A stretch of 64,000 nucleotides of DNA from NCBI RefSeq assembly GCF_039529775.1, contig NZ_BAAANL010000001.1, positions 186,001 through 250,000 of the forward strand. The letters run 5' to 3'. This stretch comes from Myceligenerans crystallogenes (GTDB lineage: Bacteria; Actinomycetota; Actinomycetes; Actinomycetales; Cellulomonadaceae). The notes beneath the pieces were generated by a model. That model made no database searches. It was not told the DNA's origin and saw only the letters and a list, made by a program, of their open reading frames with translations. Position 1 is the stretch's first letter; every line of letters begins with the position of its first letter. Of this stretch, positions 1 through 8,656 are shown in pieces. The position numbers and the translations under genes are program-made.

Positions 1-71
1 ACGCTGGGTCTCCGCAGCGAGAGCGGCACATCTCCAGGGTGCTGCGGGCCCGGGGCCCGGGAGGGGACACT

Positions 72-1076
72 GTGAGCGTGTCAGCCAGTCGCCCCAACAG
101 TCATGACGTCGCGCGGGCCGCCGGGGTCTCGCAGTCGACGGTGTCCTACGCGCTGTCCGGCAAGGGGACCATCGCGCCCAGGACCCGCGAGCGCGTGCTC
201 GCCGTCGCGGCGGAGCTGGGCTACCGGCCGAATCTTGCCGCGCGGTCGATGCGCACCCGCCGGTCCGGCCGGGTCGCCGTCGTCACCAGCACGGCCGCCG
301 AGGTCCGCATGAGCATGCTCTCGGGCGCCGCCGAAGCGGCGGTGGAGGCCGGCTACGCCGTCGACACGCACAGCGTCAGCGGCGCCGCCCAGGACCGCAC
401 CGATCGCGTCGTCGAACTCGCGCGCAGCGGGCAGGTCGAGGGCGTTCTCACGTTCCTGCCGGTCGTCCCGGACGGCCTCACGACGGACGACGGCGCCGCG
501 CCCGTCGTCGCCGTCACCGCACTCGACGAGCGGATGCGCAGCACCGGCGAACTCGCCGACGCGAGCCTGCTCGCCGACGTCATCGCGGCCCTGGTCGACG
601 CCCGGCACCGGCGCTTCCTGCACGTGGGAGGCCCGGCGGACTTCGCCTCGGCACGCGCCCGTCGCGACGTCTACGTCGCGGAGACCGGGCGGCACGACGA
701 CGTCGAGTCGCTCGGCGAGATCGTCGGCACGTGGTCCCCCGAGTCCGGACGCGAGGCGATCCTCGCGCTGCCCGACGACGCGCCCCCGCTCGCGGTGATC
801 GCCGCCAACGACCACATCGCCCTGGGCGTGATGCGGGGTGCGTCGGAACGTGGGTGGCAGGTGCCGGGTGACGTCGTCGTCACCGGCTGGGACGGCGCCA
901 CCTTCGGTGCGTACACCACCCCGGCTCTCACCACGATCACTGTCGACTTCCGCGAGGCGGGCGCCCGCGCGATGCGCCGCCTGATCGCCGCGATCCGCGA
1001 CGAACCCGCTCCGACCCCCGCCGCCCCCCTCCAGCAGATCCTCTGGCGCGAGTCCACGGGCCCGGCCCGCTCCTGA
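72..1076 (+). CDS. LacI-family transcriptional regulator
   Basis: DNA-binding sugar-responsive regulator of about 334 residues, the normal LacI length. The N-terminal helix-turn-helix starts SHDVARAAGVSQSTVSYALS and is followed by the hinge helix NLAARSM and a periplasmic-binding-protein-like effector domain ending in the usual WDG..FGAYTTPALTTI segment. The recognition helix reads SQSTVSYAL where most family members have an R-V/L-L ending, so an unusual operator is likely. GTG at 72 is chosen because GGAGGGG lies 7 bases upstream; an in-frame ATG at 39 lacks one. Two Gfo/Idh/MocA dehydrogenase genes follow on the same strand and are the likely targets. The effector is unknown. Confidence 0.9.
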   Translation: MSVSASRPNSHDVARAAGVSQSTVSYALSGKGTIAPRTRERVLAVAAELGYRPNLAARSMRTRRSGRVAVVTSTAAEVRMSMLSGAAEAAVEAGYAVDTHSVSGAAQDRTDRVVELARSGQVEGVLTFLPVVPDGLTTDDGAAPVVAVTALDERMRSTGELADASLLADVIAALVDARHRRFLHVGGPADFASARARRDVYVAETGRHDDVESLGEIVGTWSPESGREAILALPDDAPPLAVIAANDHIALGVMRGASERGWQVPGDVVVTGWDGATFGAYTTPALTTITVDFREAGARAMRRLIAAIRDEPAPTPAAPLQQILWRESTGPARS

Positions 1077-1490
1077 ACCCTCGGGTGCCGCGAATCCCGA
1101 CACGGGCACCACGGCACCGCGCCCTACGGCACCGCACCTGACGCTATGCGGCACCGCACCCACGCGCGCCGCAGCACCGCATTATGCGGTTCCGCGCCTC
1201 CGTACTGTGCGGCACTGCGCTACTGCGTCACCACGCGGCCTCGCCCACCCGCGCCGCCCGCCCACTCGTGCACGGGCACGTGCACCTACGGGCGCGCCCA
1301 AGTGCACACCCACGTGCGTACCCGCGCGCCCATCCGCCCGCACCGCCCGCTCACGAGGCACCCCACCCACCTGCCAGGTGCCCACACGCCACGCGGCACC
1401 ACGCCACACACCACCGCACCACCACTACCTACGCCAGATCACGCCCCCTTGATCCACCACGCACCGCGGTGCCGCCCCTAGGTGGAGGGC
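1077..1490. other. Long intergenic region with short hairpins and a CAC-rich strand
   Basis: About 410 bases without a convincing gene. The first part (about 1100-1235) carries several degenerate copies of a TGCGG-NN-CCGCA inverted repeat, for example near 1159, 1192 and 1208. The second part (about 1255-1440) is strongly C/A-biased on the plus strand, with many CAC and CCAC runs. The frames open here give Pro/His/Thr/Arg-rich translations with no family resemblance, no ribosome binding site and no codon-position pattern. Confidence 0.6.
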
Positions 1491-1546
1491 TTGACATCCG
1501 CCCCGCGCCGGCTGGCATGATTGAACCCGCATCATACGTATGATGC
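1491..1546 (+). promoter_or_regulatory. Promoter with perfect 18-bp palindromic operator
   Basis: A TTGACA -35 hexamer lies at 1491-1496, with a weak CATGAT -10 candidate at 1516 (19-bp spacer). Immediately downstream, 1529-1546 is the perfect palindrome GCATCATACGTATGATGC, ending 31 bases before the start codon of the Gfo/Idh gene at 1578. Its central CG fits a LacI-type operator, and the upstream LacI gene at 72 is the natural candidate to bind it. A GntR-type protein is an alternative. Confidence 0.65.
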
Positions 1547-1577
1547 TCTTGTTCGACGGGCGTCCAACGGAGGAAGC

Positions 1578-2744
1578 ATGCTCAGGATCGGGATTGTCGG
1601 GACCGGCGGGATCTCCGCCGCGCACGTCGAGGGGTACCTCCGGTTCCCGGAGGAGTGCCAGGTCGTGGCGGCCTGCGACATCGTGCCCGGGAAGGCCGAG
1701 GCCCGGTGCGCGGAGCTCGGGCTGTCAGGTGTCCGCGCCTACGAGCACATCGACGCCATGCTCGCGGCCGGGGAGCTCGACCTCGTCAGCATCGCGACCC
1801 CGCCGTCGACCCACGCCGAGCTGACGATCGCGGCCCTGCAGGCCGGCGTCGACGTGCTCGTCGAGAAGCCGATGGCGCCGTCCCTCGAGGAGTGCGACGC
1901 GATGATCGCCGCAGCCGCCGAGAGCGGCCGCCTGCTGTCCGTCGTCGCCCAGAACCGCTTCCGCGACGACATGGCCACGCTCAAGGAGGTCGTCGACTCC
2001 GGCCTCGCCGGCCCTGTCTCGCACGTCCAGGTGAACTCGTCCTGGTGGCGCGGCACCGCCTACTACGACCTGTGGTGGCGCGGCACCTGGGAGTCCGAGG
2101 GCGGCGGCTGCACGCTCAACCACGCCATCCACCACCTCGACCTGACCCTGTGGATGCTCGGCGCGCCGAGCTCGGTCACCGCCGTCCTGACCAACGCCGC
2201 CCACGAGAACGCCGAGGTCGAGGACCTGTCGGTGGCCGTCCTGCAGTACGAACGGGCGCTCGCCGAGGTCACGAGCTCGGTGGTGCACCACGGCGAGGAG
2301 CAGGCGATCGTGGTGCACGGCCGGCACGCACGCGTCTCCCAGCCGTGGAAGGTGGTCGCCTCCCAGGCGGAGCCCAACGGCTTCCCGGCGCCCGGCGGCG
2401 ACCCGGCGCTGGTCGCCCGGATCGAGGATCTGGCCGCGGCCCGGAGCCCGCTGGAGCACGTCGGCCACAACGGTCAGATCGGCGACATGCTCGACGCGGT
2501 ACGACGGCGTCGTCGTCCCGCGATCGACGGCGGCGACGGACGCCGCGCCATCGAGCTCGTGACCGCGATCTACCAGGCCGGCATCGAACGCCGCACCGTC
2601 GACCTGCCGCTCCGGCCCGGCGACCCGTACTACCGCGCCGGCACGCTCGTCGAACGCGCGCCGCGCTTCTTCGCCAAGACGGCATCGGTCGGCGAGCTCC
2701 CCGGCGCGATCGTCGTCGGCAGCAGCAACGACGGCGACCGCTAG
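1578..2744 (+). CDS. Gfo/Idh/MocA family NAD(P)-dependent oxidoreductase
   Basis: Cytoplasmic sugar or inositol-type dehydrogenase of 388 residues. The Rossmann motif GIVGTGGISAAH sits at the N-terminus, the family signature VLVEKPMAPS follows at about residue 100, and the C-terminal alpha/beta substrate domain contains GGGCTLNHAIHHLDLTLWMLG with a catalytic-type histidine. ATG 1578 is preceded by GGAGGA 3 bases upstream of the start region; an upstream ATG at 1521 overlaps the operator and has no ribosome site. It forms a pair with the next gene (55-bp gap). The substrate is unknown; the pairing of two such enzymes suggests successive oxidation and reduction of a keto-sugar intermediate. Confidence 0.88.
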   Translation: MLRIGIVGTGGISAAHVEGYLRFPEECQVVAACDIVPGKAEARCAELGLSGVRAYEHIDAMLAAGELDLVSIATPPSTHAELTIAALQAGVDVLVEKPMAPSLEECDAMIAAAAESGRLLSVVAQNRFRDDMATLKEVVDSGLAGPVSHVQVNSSWWRGTAYYDLWWRGTWESEGGGCTLNHAIHHLDLTLWMLGAPSSVTAVLTNAAHENAEVEDLSVAVLQYERALAEVTSSVVHHGEEQAIVVHGRHARVSQPWKVVASQAEPNGFPAPGGDPALVARIEDLAAARSPLEHVGHNGQIGDMLDAVRRRRRPAIDGGDGRRAIELVTAIYQAGIERRTVDLPLRPGDPYYRAGTLVERAPRFFAKTASVGELPGAIVVGSSNDGDR

Positions 2745-2799
2745 CCCGCCACCCCGCCACACCACCCATCGCACGACCCGACGATCCAGGAGCACAGCC

Positions 2800-3876
2800 A
2801 TGACCGCGACCAGCGGCGCCAGTTACGCCCCCGAGCCCATCCCCGACCCGGTCGTCGGCCCGGGCGACTTCCCGTTCGCCGCGATCGGCCTCGACCACGG
2901 GCACATCTTCGGCATGTGCGAGGGCCTCGAGGCCGCGGGCGGCACCGTGACATGGGTCTACGACCCGGACCCCGCGAAGGTCGAGGTCTTCCGGGGCAAG
3001 TTCCCCGGCGCGCGCGTCGCGCGCAGCGAGCAGGAGGTGTTCGACGACGACGCCGTCCGCCTCGTCGCGGGCGCCGCCGTCACCTCGGAGCGCTGCGCCC
3101 TGGGCCTGCGCGCCATCGAGGCCGGCAAGCACTACTTCACGGACAAGGCGCCGCTGACCACGCTCGACCAGCTCGCCGCGGCCCGCGAGGCCACGGCACG
3201 GACCGGGCTCAAGTACGCCGTCTACTACTCCGAGCGACTCCACGTCGAGGCCGCCGTCCTGGCGGACCAGCTCGTGGAGCGGGGCGCGATCGGCCGGGTG
3301 CTGCAGGTCATGGGGCTCGGGCCGCACCGGCTCGGGACCGGCCGCCCCGACTGGTTCTTCGAGAAGGAGAAATACGGCGGCATCCTGTGCGACATCGGCA
3401 GCCACAACTTCGAGCAGATGCTGCACTACGCGGGAGCGAAGGACGCGAGGGTGACGCACGCCGCGATCGCCAACTACCACAACCCCGAGCACCCCGGCCT
3501 GGACGACTTCGGTGAGGCCAACATCGTCATGGACAACGGCGCCACCGGCTACTGCCGCGTCGACTGGTTCACCCCGGACGGCCTGTCCACCTGGGGCGAC
3601 GGCCGCACCTTCCTCCTCGGCACGGACGGCTACATCGAGCTGCGCAAGTACGTGAACGTCGCCACGGAGAAGGCCGGCGGCCACGTCTTCCTGGTCAACG
3701 ACGACGGCGAGCAGCACCTCGTCGCGAACGGGAACGTGGGCTTCCCGTACTTCGGCCGCCTCATCCGCGACTGCCTGGACGGCACGGAGACGGCGATGAC
3801 CCAAGAACACGCCTTCAAGGCGGCGGAACTGAGCGTCCAGGCCCAGCTGCGGGCGACGGACCTCACGCCGCGCTGA
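2800..3876 (+). CDS. Divergent Gfo/Idh/MocA-like oxidoreductase
   Basis: 358-residue protein in the Gfo/Idh/MocA fold but with altered signatures. The nucleotide loop reads AAIGLDHGHIFGM instead of GxGxxG, and the EKP motif is replaced by FTDKAPLTT, keeping the lysine but losing the proline. The C-terminal domain keeps GGILCDIGSHNFEQMLHYAG. AGGAG at 2788-2792 sits 7 bases before ATG 2800. It is probably co-transcribed with the gene at 1578 and ends at a strong hairpin. It could be a dehydrogenase for an unusual sugar acid or a redox-neutral relative; the substrate cannot be read from sequence. Confidence 0.82.
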   Translation: MTATSGASYAPEPIPDPVVGPGDFPFAAIGLDHGHIFGMCEGLEAAGGTVTWVYDPDPAKVEVFRGKFPGARVARSEQEVFDDDAVRLVAGAAVTSERCALGLRAIEAGKHYFTDKAPLTTLDQLAAAREATARTGLKYAVYYSERLHVEAAVLADQLVERGAIGRVLQVMGLGPHRLGTGRPDWFFEKEKYGGILCDIGSHNFEQMLHYAGAKDARVTHAAIANYHNPEHPGLDDFGEANIVMDNGATGYCRVDWFTPDGLSTWGDGRTFLLGTDGYIELRKYVNVATEKAGGHVFLVNDDGEQHLVANGNVGFPYFGRLIRDCLDGTETAMTQEHAFKAAELSVQAQLRATDLTPR

Positions 3877-3892
3877 CCCCCGCACCGCCGAT

Positions 3893-3936
3893 CGACGTCG
3901 CTCGCCGGAACCGACCTGATCCGGCGAGCGATGTCG
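3893..3936. terminator. Bidirectional hairpin terminator
   Basis: A 17-bp stem (3893-3909 with 3920-3936, one G-U type mismatch) and a 10-base loop lie between the convergent genes ending at 3876 and 4015. Just after it, at about 3975-4010, a 17-base segment CCGCGACGCCCGTCGTG is directly repeated. Confidence 0.75.
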
Positions 3937-4014
3937 CCTGTCGCGACGAGCGTCGCGGCCCCGCGCGCCCGTGCCGCGACGCCCGTCGTGCCGCGACGCC
4001 CGTCGTGCCGTGCC

Positions 4015-5463
4015 TCAGTTCACGCCGCCCTCCGGTTCGTGGATCGCCTGCTCGTCCGTGATGCGGGTCGGCTGGCCGAGCAGGCGGTTCGTGATGAAGG
4101 TGAGGACCCACAGGAACAGCCCGATGGCGAGCAGCCATCCGGCGATCTGGTACTGGATCGGGTCGCGCCCCGTCCACGGGCCGACGAAGAACGCGCACGC
4201 CAGCGCGCCGATGATCGGCAGCACCGTCGGCGCCCGGAAGTGCGTGCGGTCGATCCGGTCCCGGCGCAGCACCAGGACGCAGACGTTCACGATCGCGAAG
4301 ACGCCCAGCAGGAGCAGCGCCGTCGTCCCGCCCAACGCGGCGACGACGTCGTTCTCCGGGTCGATGCTCACGTAGTAGATGAGCCCGAACGAGATCACCG
4401 TGGTGACCACGATCGCGGCCCACGGCGTGCGGCGTCGTGCCCCCACCTTCCCGAGGAACGACGGCAGCACGTTCTGCTTCGCCATGCCGTACAGCAGCCG
4501 CGACGCCATGAGCATGTTGATCAGCGCCGAGTTCGCCACCGCGAACATCGAGATGAACGGCAGCACGTCACCGGCGGGGAAGCCCGGCAGCGCCGTCTCC
4601 ACCACCGTCACCAGCGGGGTGTCGGTGGCGCCCAGCTCACCCACCGGCACGATCGCCACGGAGATGATCGCCACCAGCACGTAGATGACCCCCGTGATCC
4701 CGATGCCGGTGATCATCATCCGGGGGAAGTTGCGCACCGGGTCGTGCGTCTCCTCGGCCATGTTCACCGAGTCCTCGAAGCCGACCATCGCGAAGAACGC
4801 GAGCGACGTCGCCGCCGTCACCGCGAAGAACGCGCTCTTGTCGTCCGGGCTGTCGAAGACGACCGTCCGGCTGAAATCGGCGTTCCCCGCGAACGCCGCC
4901 CAGAAGCCGACCAGGATCACCAGCAGCAGACCCGACAGCTCCACCAGCGTGAGCAGGATGTTCGCCCGCACGCTCTCGCTGACGCCCCGCAGGTTGATCG
5001 CCGCGACCAGCGCCATGAAGATCAGCGCGACGGTGATGATCAGCGTGGCGTTGGTCTCGTCCAGCCCGAACCCCACCGCCAGGTTGGACGCGAACGCGCG
5101 CGACGCCGTCGACGCCGACGTGATGCCCGAGCACATCACCGCGAAACACACCATGAACGTGAACAGGTGCACCCCGAACGCCTTGTGCGTGTACAGCGCG
5201 GCCCCGGCGGCCTGGGGGTACTTCGTCACGAGCTCCAGGTAGGAGAACGCCGTCACCAGCGCGATCAGGAACGCGACGATGAACGGCACCCACGCGGCCC
5301 CGCCCACCTCGCTCGCGACCTGGCCCGTCAGGGCGTAGACGCCGGTGCCCAGGATGTCACCGACGATGAACAGCAGCAGGAGCTTGGGCCCCATGACCCG
5401 TCGCAGCTCGGTGGGTTCCTCCCCGAGCGCCGCATGATTCTGCGAAGAAGCCTGTTGACTCAT
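4015..5463 (-). CDS. APC-superfamily amino acid permease
   Basis: Integral membrane transporter of 482 residues with about twelve hydrophobic segments. It starts LRRVMGPKLLLLFIVGDILGTGVYALTG, the classic first helix of the amino acid-polyamine-organocation family, and contains TSLAFFAMVGFEDSVNMAEET in the sixth-helix region and SAFSYLELVTKYP-like sequence in helix 3. It imports or exchanges an unidentified amino acid or amine. ATG 5463 is chosen because GGAGG lies 5 bases upstream; in-frame upstream ATGs lack this. It stands alone, convergent with the oxidoreductase pair and separated from the rhamnose regulator by about 170 bases. Confidence 0.88.
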   Translation of the reverse strand: MSQQASSQNHAALGEEPTELRRVMGPKLLLLFIVGDILGTGVYALTGQVASEVGGAAWVPFIVAFLIALVTAFSYLELVTKYPQAAGAALYTHKAFGVHLFTFMVCFAVMCSGITSASTASRAFASNLAVGFGLDETNATLIITVALIFMALVAAINLRGVSESVRANILLTLVELSGLLLVILVGFWAAFAGNADFSRTVVFDSPDDKSAFFAVTAATSLAFFAMVGFEDSVNMAEETHDPVRNFPRMMITGIGITGVIYVLVAIISVAIVPVGELGATDTPLVTVVETALPGFPAGDVLPFISMFAVANSALINMLMASRLLYGMAKQNVLPSFLGKVGARRRTPWAAIVVTTVISFGLIYYVSIDPENDVVAALGGTTALLLLGVFAIVNVCVLVLRRDRIDRTHFRAPTVLPIIGALACAFFVGPWTGRDPIQYQIAGWLLAIGLFLWVLTFITNRLLGQPTRITDEQAIHEPEGGVN

Positions 5464-5634
5464 CACGACCTCCATGCCTCGAAAAATCCGGGGCCCCATT
5501 GCCCCGATGATCCAACAAGCCTGTCGTAAAAGGGTCAACTTCGGCAATAGGAATCGCCAGTACGGTGTCGACCATGCCATCTTGGTCGGTGGGAGCGTGA
5601 CCATCAGCCGGAATGACATGCTCGTCGGCCGGAA

Positions 5635-6678
5635 TTACCTTGTGGACGACTCCCGCACCACCAGCTGCGGCTCGAACATCACCTGCTCAGGGGCGGCTCC
5701 TTCCGGTCGGAACAACAGGTCGGCGGCCCGCGTGCCGAGTTCCACCGTGGGCTGCCGGACGGAGGTCAGCGGTGTCGCGAGCTCCGCGGCGAACGTGACG
5801 TCGTCGTACCCCACCACCGCCATCTCCTCCGGTACCTGGATCCCCTCGCGGCGCAGCGTGCGCAGCACGCCCAGGGCCACCAGGTCGTTCACGCAGAACA
5901 CGGCCGTGGGGCGCCGGTCCGGCGCGAGTTCCAGCGCCTCCCGGATCCCCGCCTCGCCGCCGTCCGGGCTCAGCGCCGGAACCGTGATCTCCAGGAGCGC
6001 CGCCCCCGGGTCGCGGCCCGAGTCGGCCAGTGCCATCGCCGCGCCCGCCATGCGGTCCCGGCACTGCCGGATCGTGTGCGGGCCGTTCAGGAACGCGATC
6101 CGCTCGTGTCCCTGCGCCAGCAGGTGCTCGACGGCGAGCCGCCCGCCCGCGACGTCGTCCACCGCCACCGACGACACCTCCGGCACCGGCGACGGCCGGT
6201 CCAGCAGTACCGCCGACGTGCCCCGCTCGTGGATGGCCAGCACGTGGTCGATGTCGTCCGTGGCCGGGCTGACGATCACGCCCTGGACGCCGTGCTCCTC
6301 GTAGAGGCGCAGGTAGCGGCGCTCGCGGTCCAGGTCCTCGTCCGAGCCCGCGACCATGAGCGTGAACGAGTCGCGCTCCAGCCTGTCCTGGATGCCCCGG
6401 GCGGCGTCGGTGAAGAACGGGTTGGACAGGTCCAGGACGACGACGCCGACGCTGGTCAGCGTGCCCGCCCGGAGCTGCCGGGCGGAGCCGTTGCGCACGA
6501 AGTTCAGCTCGGCGATGGCCGCCTCGACGCGCTCGCGCGTGGCGGGCAGGACGCGGTCGGGTTTGTTGAGAACGTTTGACACGGTGCCGACGGCGACGCC
6601 GGCCGCCTTCGCGACATCCGTGATGGATGCCCGGCGACGGGACGGGGGCGGGCTCGACGCCTTCGTGGAGGTGGCCAT
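5635..6678 (-). CDS. LacI-family regulator of the rhamnose operon
   Basis: 347-residue repressor: helix-turn-helix SITDVAKAAGVAVGTVSNVLNKPDRVLPATRERV, hinge GSARQLRAG, then a sugar-binding domain ending YDDVTFAAELATPLTSVRQPT. It is transcribed divergently from the mutarotase gene. The matching operators TTGAACCGATTCAA (6724) and TTGAATCGTTTCAA (7422) sit before the two rhamnose transcription units, so it is inferred to be the rhamnose repressor, as LacI-type RhaR proteins are in other actinobacteria. ATG 6678 is preferred because a CATAAT -10 box ends 7 bases before it, which suggests a leaderless message; ATG 6687 would overlap that box. A GGAACGTTTC half-site nearby may allow self-control. 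Confidence 0.85.
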   Translation of the reverse strand: MATSTKASSPPPSRRRASITDVAKAAGVAVGTVSNVLNKPDRVLPATRERVEAAIAELNFVRNGSARQLRAGTLTSVGVVVLDLSNPFFTDAARGIQDRLERDSFTLMVAGSDEDLDRERRYLRLYEEHGVQGVIVSPATDDIDHVLAIHERGTSAVLLDRPSPVPEVSSVAVDDVAGGRLAVEHLLAQGHERIAFLNGPHTIRQCRDRMAGAAMALADSGRDPGAALLEITVPALSPDGGEAGIREALELAPDRRPTAVFCVNDLVALGVLRTLRREGIQVPEEMAVVGYDDVTFAAELATPLTSVRQPTVELGTRAADLLFRPEGAAPEQVMFEPQLVVRESSTR

Positions 6679-6723
6679 GCCTTCCATTATGGAACGTTTC
6701 GGCGAAGCCGGGGTCCGGTAGTG

Positions 6724-6737
6724 TTGAACCGATTCAA
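6724..6737. promoter_or_regulatory. Rhamnose operator 1
   Basis: TTGAACCGATTCAA, a 14-bp near-perfect palindrome with central CG, lies 20 bases before the mutarotase start codon and between the divergent regulator and mutarotase genes. It shares the pattern TTGAA-N-CG-N-TTCAA with the site at 7422. Confidence 0.75.
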
Positions 6738-6756
6738 AACGACGAGGAGGTCGACG

Positions 6757-7311
6757 ATGACGGACGGGACGACGGCGGGCGGTCCGGCGGTGGGCGACAC
6801 GCCCGGAGGTGGCCCGGCAGCGGAACCGGCGGCAGTGAGCGCGGTGGCCGGAGGCGACCCGGCGGCAGGCCGCCTGGCGGCAGCCGGTCAGGCGGCGGCA
6901 GGCGGCCCGGCAGCAGCCGGTTCGCGGGAAGGCGACACGACGGCGAGGCGCGGCCGCGTGTGCTTCACCTCGCGGGTCCGCCCCGACCGCCTCGGCGAGT
7001 ACCGCGCGGCCCACGCCGCGGTCTGGCCGGAGATGCTGGAGGCGCTGCGCGACACCGGCTGGCGCGACTACCACCTCTACCTGCGCGACGACGGCCTCCT
7101 GGTCGGCGTCCTGGAGACCGACGACTACGACGCCGCCCAGGCCGGCATGGCGGCCACCGAGGTCAACGCCCGCTGGCAGGCGGAGATGGGCGGCTTCTTC
7201 GTCGACGACGGCAACCCGGACGAGGGCTTCGTGATCCTCGACGAGGTGTTCCACCTGGAGGCCCAGCTCGCGGCCGCGGGCCTGCCCGTGTCTCCCGGCG
7301 CCACGCGGTAG
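6757..7311 (+). CDS. rhaM: L-rhamnose mutarotase with N-terminal extension
   Basis: Interconverts alpha and beta anomers of L-rhamnose so the isomerase can use them. Residues from about 68 (RGRVCFTSRVRPDRLGEY) to the end match the roughly 104-residue family, including the HAAVWPEMLEAL, YHLYL, and WQAEMGGFFVDDGNPDEGF blocks and the FHLE terminus. The first 65 or so residues are an extra Ala/Gly/Pro-rich low-complexity extension with repeated GGPAAA and GGDPAAG units. ATG 6757 has GAGGAGG 6 bases upstream, so the extension appears to be translated. It lies downstream of rhamnose operator 1. Confidence 0.88.
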   Translation: MTDGTTAGGPAVGDTPGGGPAAEPAAVSAVAGGDPAAGRLAAAGQAAAGGPAAAGSREGDTTARRGRVCFTSRVRPDRLGEYRAAHAAVWPEMLEALRDTGWRDYHLYLRDDGLLVGVLETDDYDAAQAGMAATEVNARWQAEMGGFFVDDGNPDEGFVILDEVFHLEAQLAAAGLPVSPGATR

Positions 7312-7387
7312 CGCACTGTCTCGTCCCTGGTGGCGGCGTGTTCCGACGCCTGTGGCGAGCGCTTTCCGGGTACCGTTTGGTCATGGC

Positions 7388-7435
7388 TTGACCTGGATCC
7401 GGAGGTCGGGCTACGCTCATCTTGAATCGTTTCAA
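7388..7435 (+). promoter_or_regulatory. Rhamnose promoter with operator 2
   Basis: TTGACC (-35, 7388-7393) and TACGCT (-10, 7412-7417) are 18 bp apart. The operator TTGAATCGTTTCAA at 7422-7435 covers the expected transcription start, ideal for repression. It drives rhaI and the overlapping genes behind it. Confidence 0.75.
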
Positions 7436-7492
7436 GGCGGAGATGATCCGCCGCCGCACCGCGCGATGTCGCGCGAGAAGGGAGCCGTGCCG

Positions 7493-8656
7493 ATGACGCC
7501 CGACAACGCCAAGGCGGCACTCCGTGACCAGACCATCGAGCTGCCGTCCTGGGCTTTCGGGAACTCCGGTACCCGGTTCAAGGTGTTCGGTCAGCCGGGT
7601 GTCCCGCGCGATCCCTACGAGAAGCTCGCCGACGCCGCCCAGGTGCACCGGTACACCGGCATCGCGCCGCGGGTCTCCCTGCACATCCCGTGGGACCTGG
7701 TCGAGGATTTCACCGACCTCTCCCGGCACGCCGCTGACCTGGGCGTGACCATCGGCATGATCAACTCGAACGTCTTCCAGGACGACGAGTACATGCTCGG
7801 CTCGCTCTGCAACCCGGACGCCGGCGTCCGCCGCAAGGCGATCGACCACCACCTGCGGTGCATCGACGTCATGCGCGCCACCGGCTCCAAGGACCTCAAG
7901 GTCTGGCTCGCCGACGGCCTCAACTACCCGGGCCAGGACTCGATCCGCGGCCGCCAGGACCGCCTGGCCGAAGGGCTCGCCGAGATCTATGCGGGCCTCG
8001 ACGAGGACCAGCACATGGTGCTGGAGTACAAGTTCTTCGAGCCCGCCTTCTACGCCACCGATGTCCCGGACTGGGGCACGTCGCTGCTGCACTGCATGGC
8101 GCTCGGCGACCGCGCCGACGTCGTCCTCGACACCGGCCATCACGCGCCCGGCACGAACATCGAGTTCATCGTCGCGCAGCTGCTGCGCCAGGGCCGCCTC
8201 GGCGCCTTCGACTTCAACAGCCGCTTCTACGCCGACGACGACCTCATGGTGGGCGCCGCCGACCCGTTCCAGCTCTTCCGGATCATGCACGAGATCGTTT
8301 CAGCCGGGGCCCTCGCCCCGGACTCCGGCGTCAACTTCATGCTCGACCAGTGCCACAACATCGAGCCGAAGATCCCCGGCCAGATCCGCTCGGTCATGAA
8401 CGTGCAGGAGGCCACGGCCAAGGCGCTGCTGGTCGACGCCGACGCGCTGGCCGCGGCCCAGCAGGCGGGCGACGTGCTCGGCGCGAACGCCGTCCTCATG
8501 GACGCCTACAACACGGACACCCGCCCCCTCCTGGCGGAGCTCCGCGAGGAGCAGGGCCTCGACCCGAACCCGATGGCGGCCTTCGCCGCCTCGGGCTACG
8601 CGGAGAAGATCGCCGCCGAGCGGGTGGGCGGCGCCCAGGCGGGGTGGGGCGCGTGA
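7493..8656 (+). CDS. rhaI: L-rhamnose isomerase, actinobacterial RhaI type
   Basis: Converts L-rhamnose to L-rhamnulose in the cytoplasm; metal-dependent TIM-barrel enzyme of 387 residues. Conserved-looking blocks include APRVSLHIPWD, LKVWLADGLNYPGQDS, VLEYKFFEPAFY, DVVLDTGHHAPGTNIEF and FNSRFYADDDL, which carry the Asp, Glu and His residues expected for metal and substrate binding in this family. ATG 7493 is chosen from AAGGGAG about 8 bases upstream; ATG 7466 is possible. The gene ends in a 4-base GTGA overlap with the next gene, so the two are translationally coupled. Confidence 0.93.
   Translation: MTPDNAKAALRDQTIELPSWAFGNSGTRFKVFGQPGVPRDPYEKLADAAQVHRYTGIAPRVSLHIPWDLVEDFTDLSRHAADLGVTIGMINSNVFQDDEYMLGSLCNPDAGVRRKAIDHHLRCIDVMRATGSKDLKVWLADGLNYPGQDSIRGRQDRLAEGLAEIYAGLDEDQHMVLEYKFFEPAFYATDVPDWGTSLLHCMALGDRADVVLDTGHHAPGTNIEFIVAQLLRQGRLGAFDFNSRFYADDDLMVGAADPFQLFRIMHEIVSAGALAPDSGVNFMLDQCHNIEPKIPGQIRSVMNVQEATAKALLVDADALAAAQQAGDVLGANAVLMDAYNTDTRPLLAELREEQGLDPNPMAAFAASGYAEKIAAERVGGAQAGWGA

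Noticed and set aside
1146..1481. Several short overlapping frames in the first intergenic region
   Set aside because: His/Pro/Thr/Arg-rich translations, no ribosome site and three competing frames; noncoding is more likely.
3931..5529. Plus-strand frame of 532 codons opposite the permease
   Set aside because: Translation is Arg/His/Asp-rich with no family resemblance; it is the antisense shadow of a well-recognised membrane transporter.
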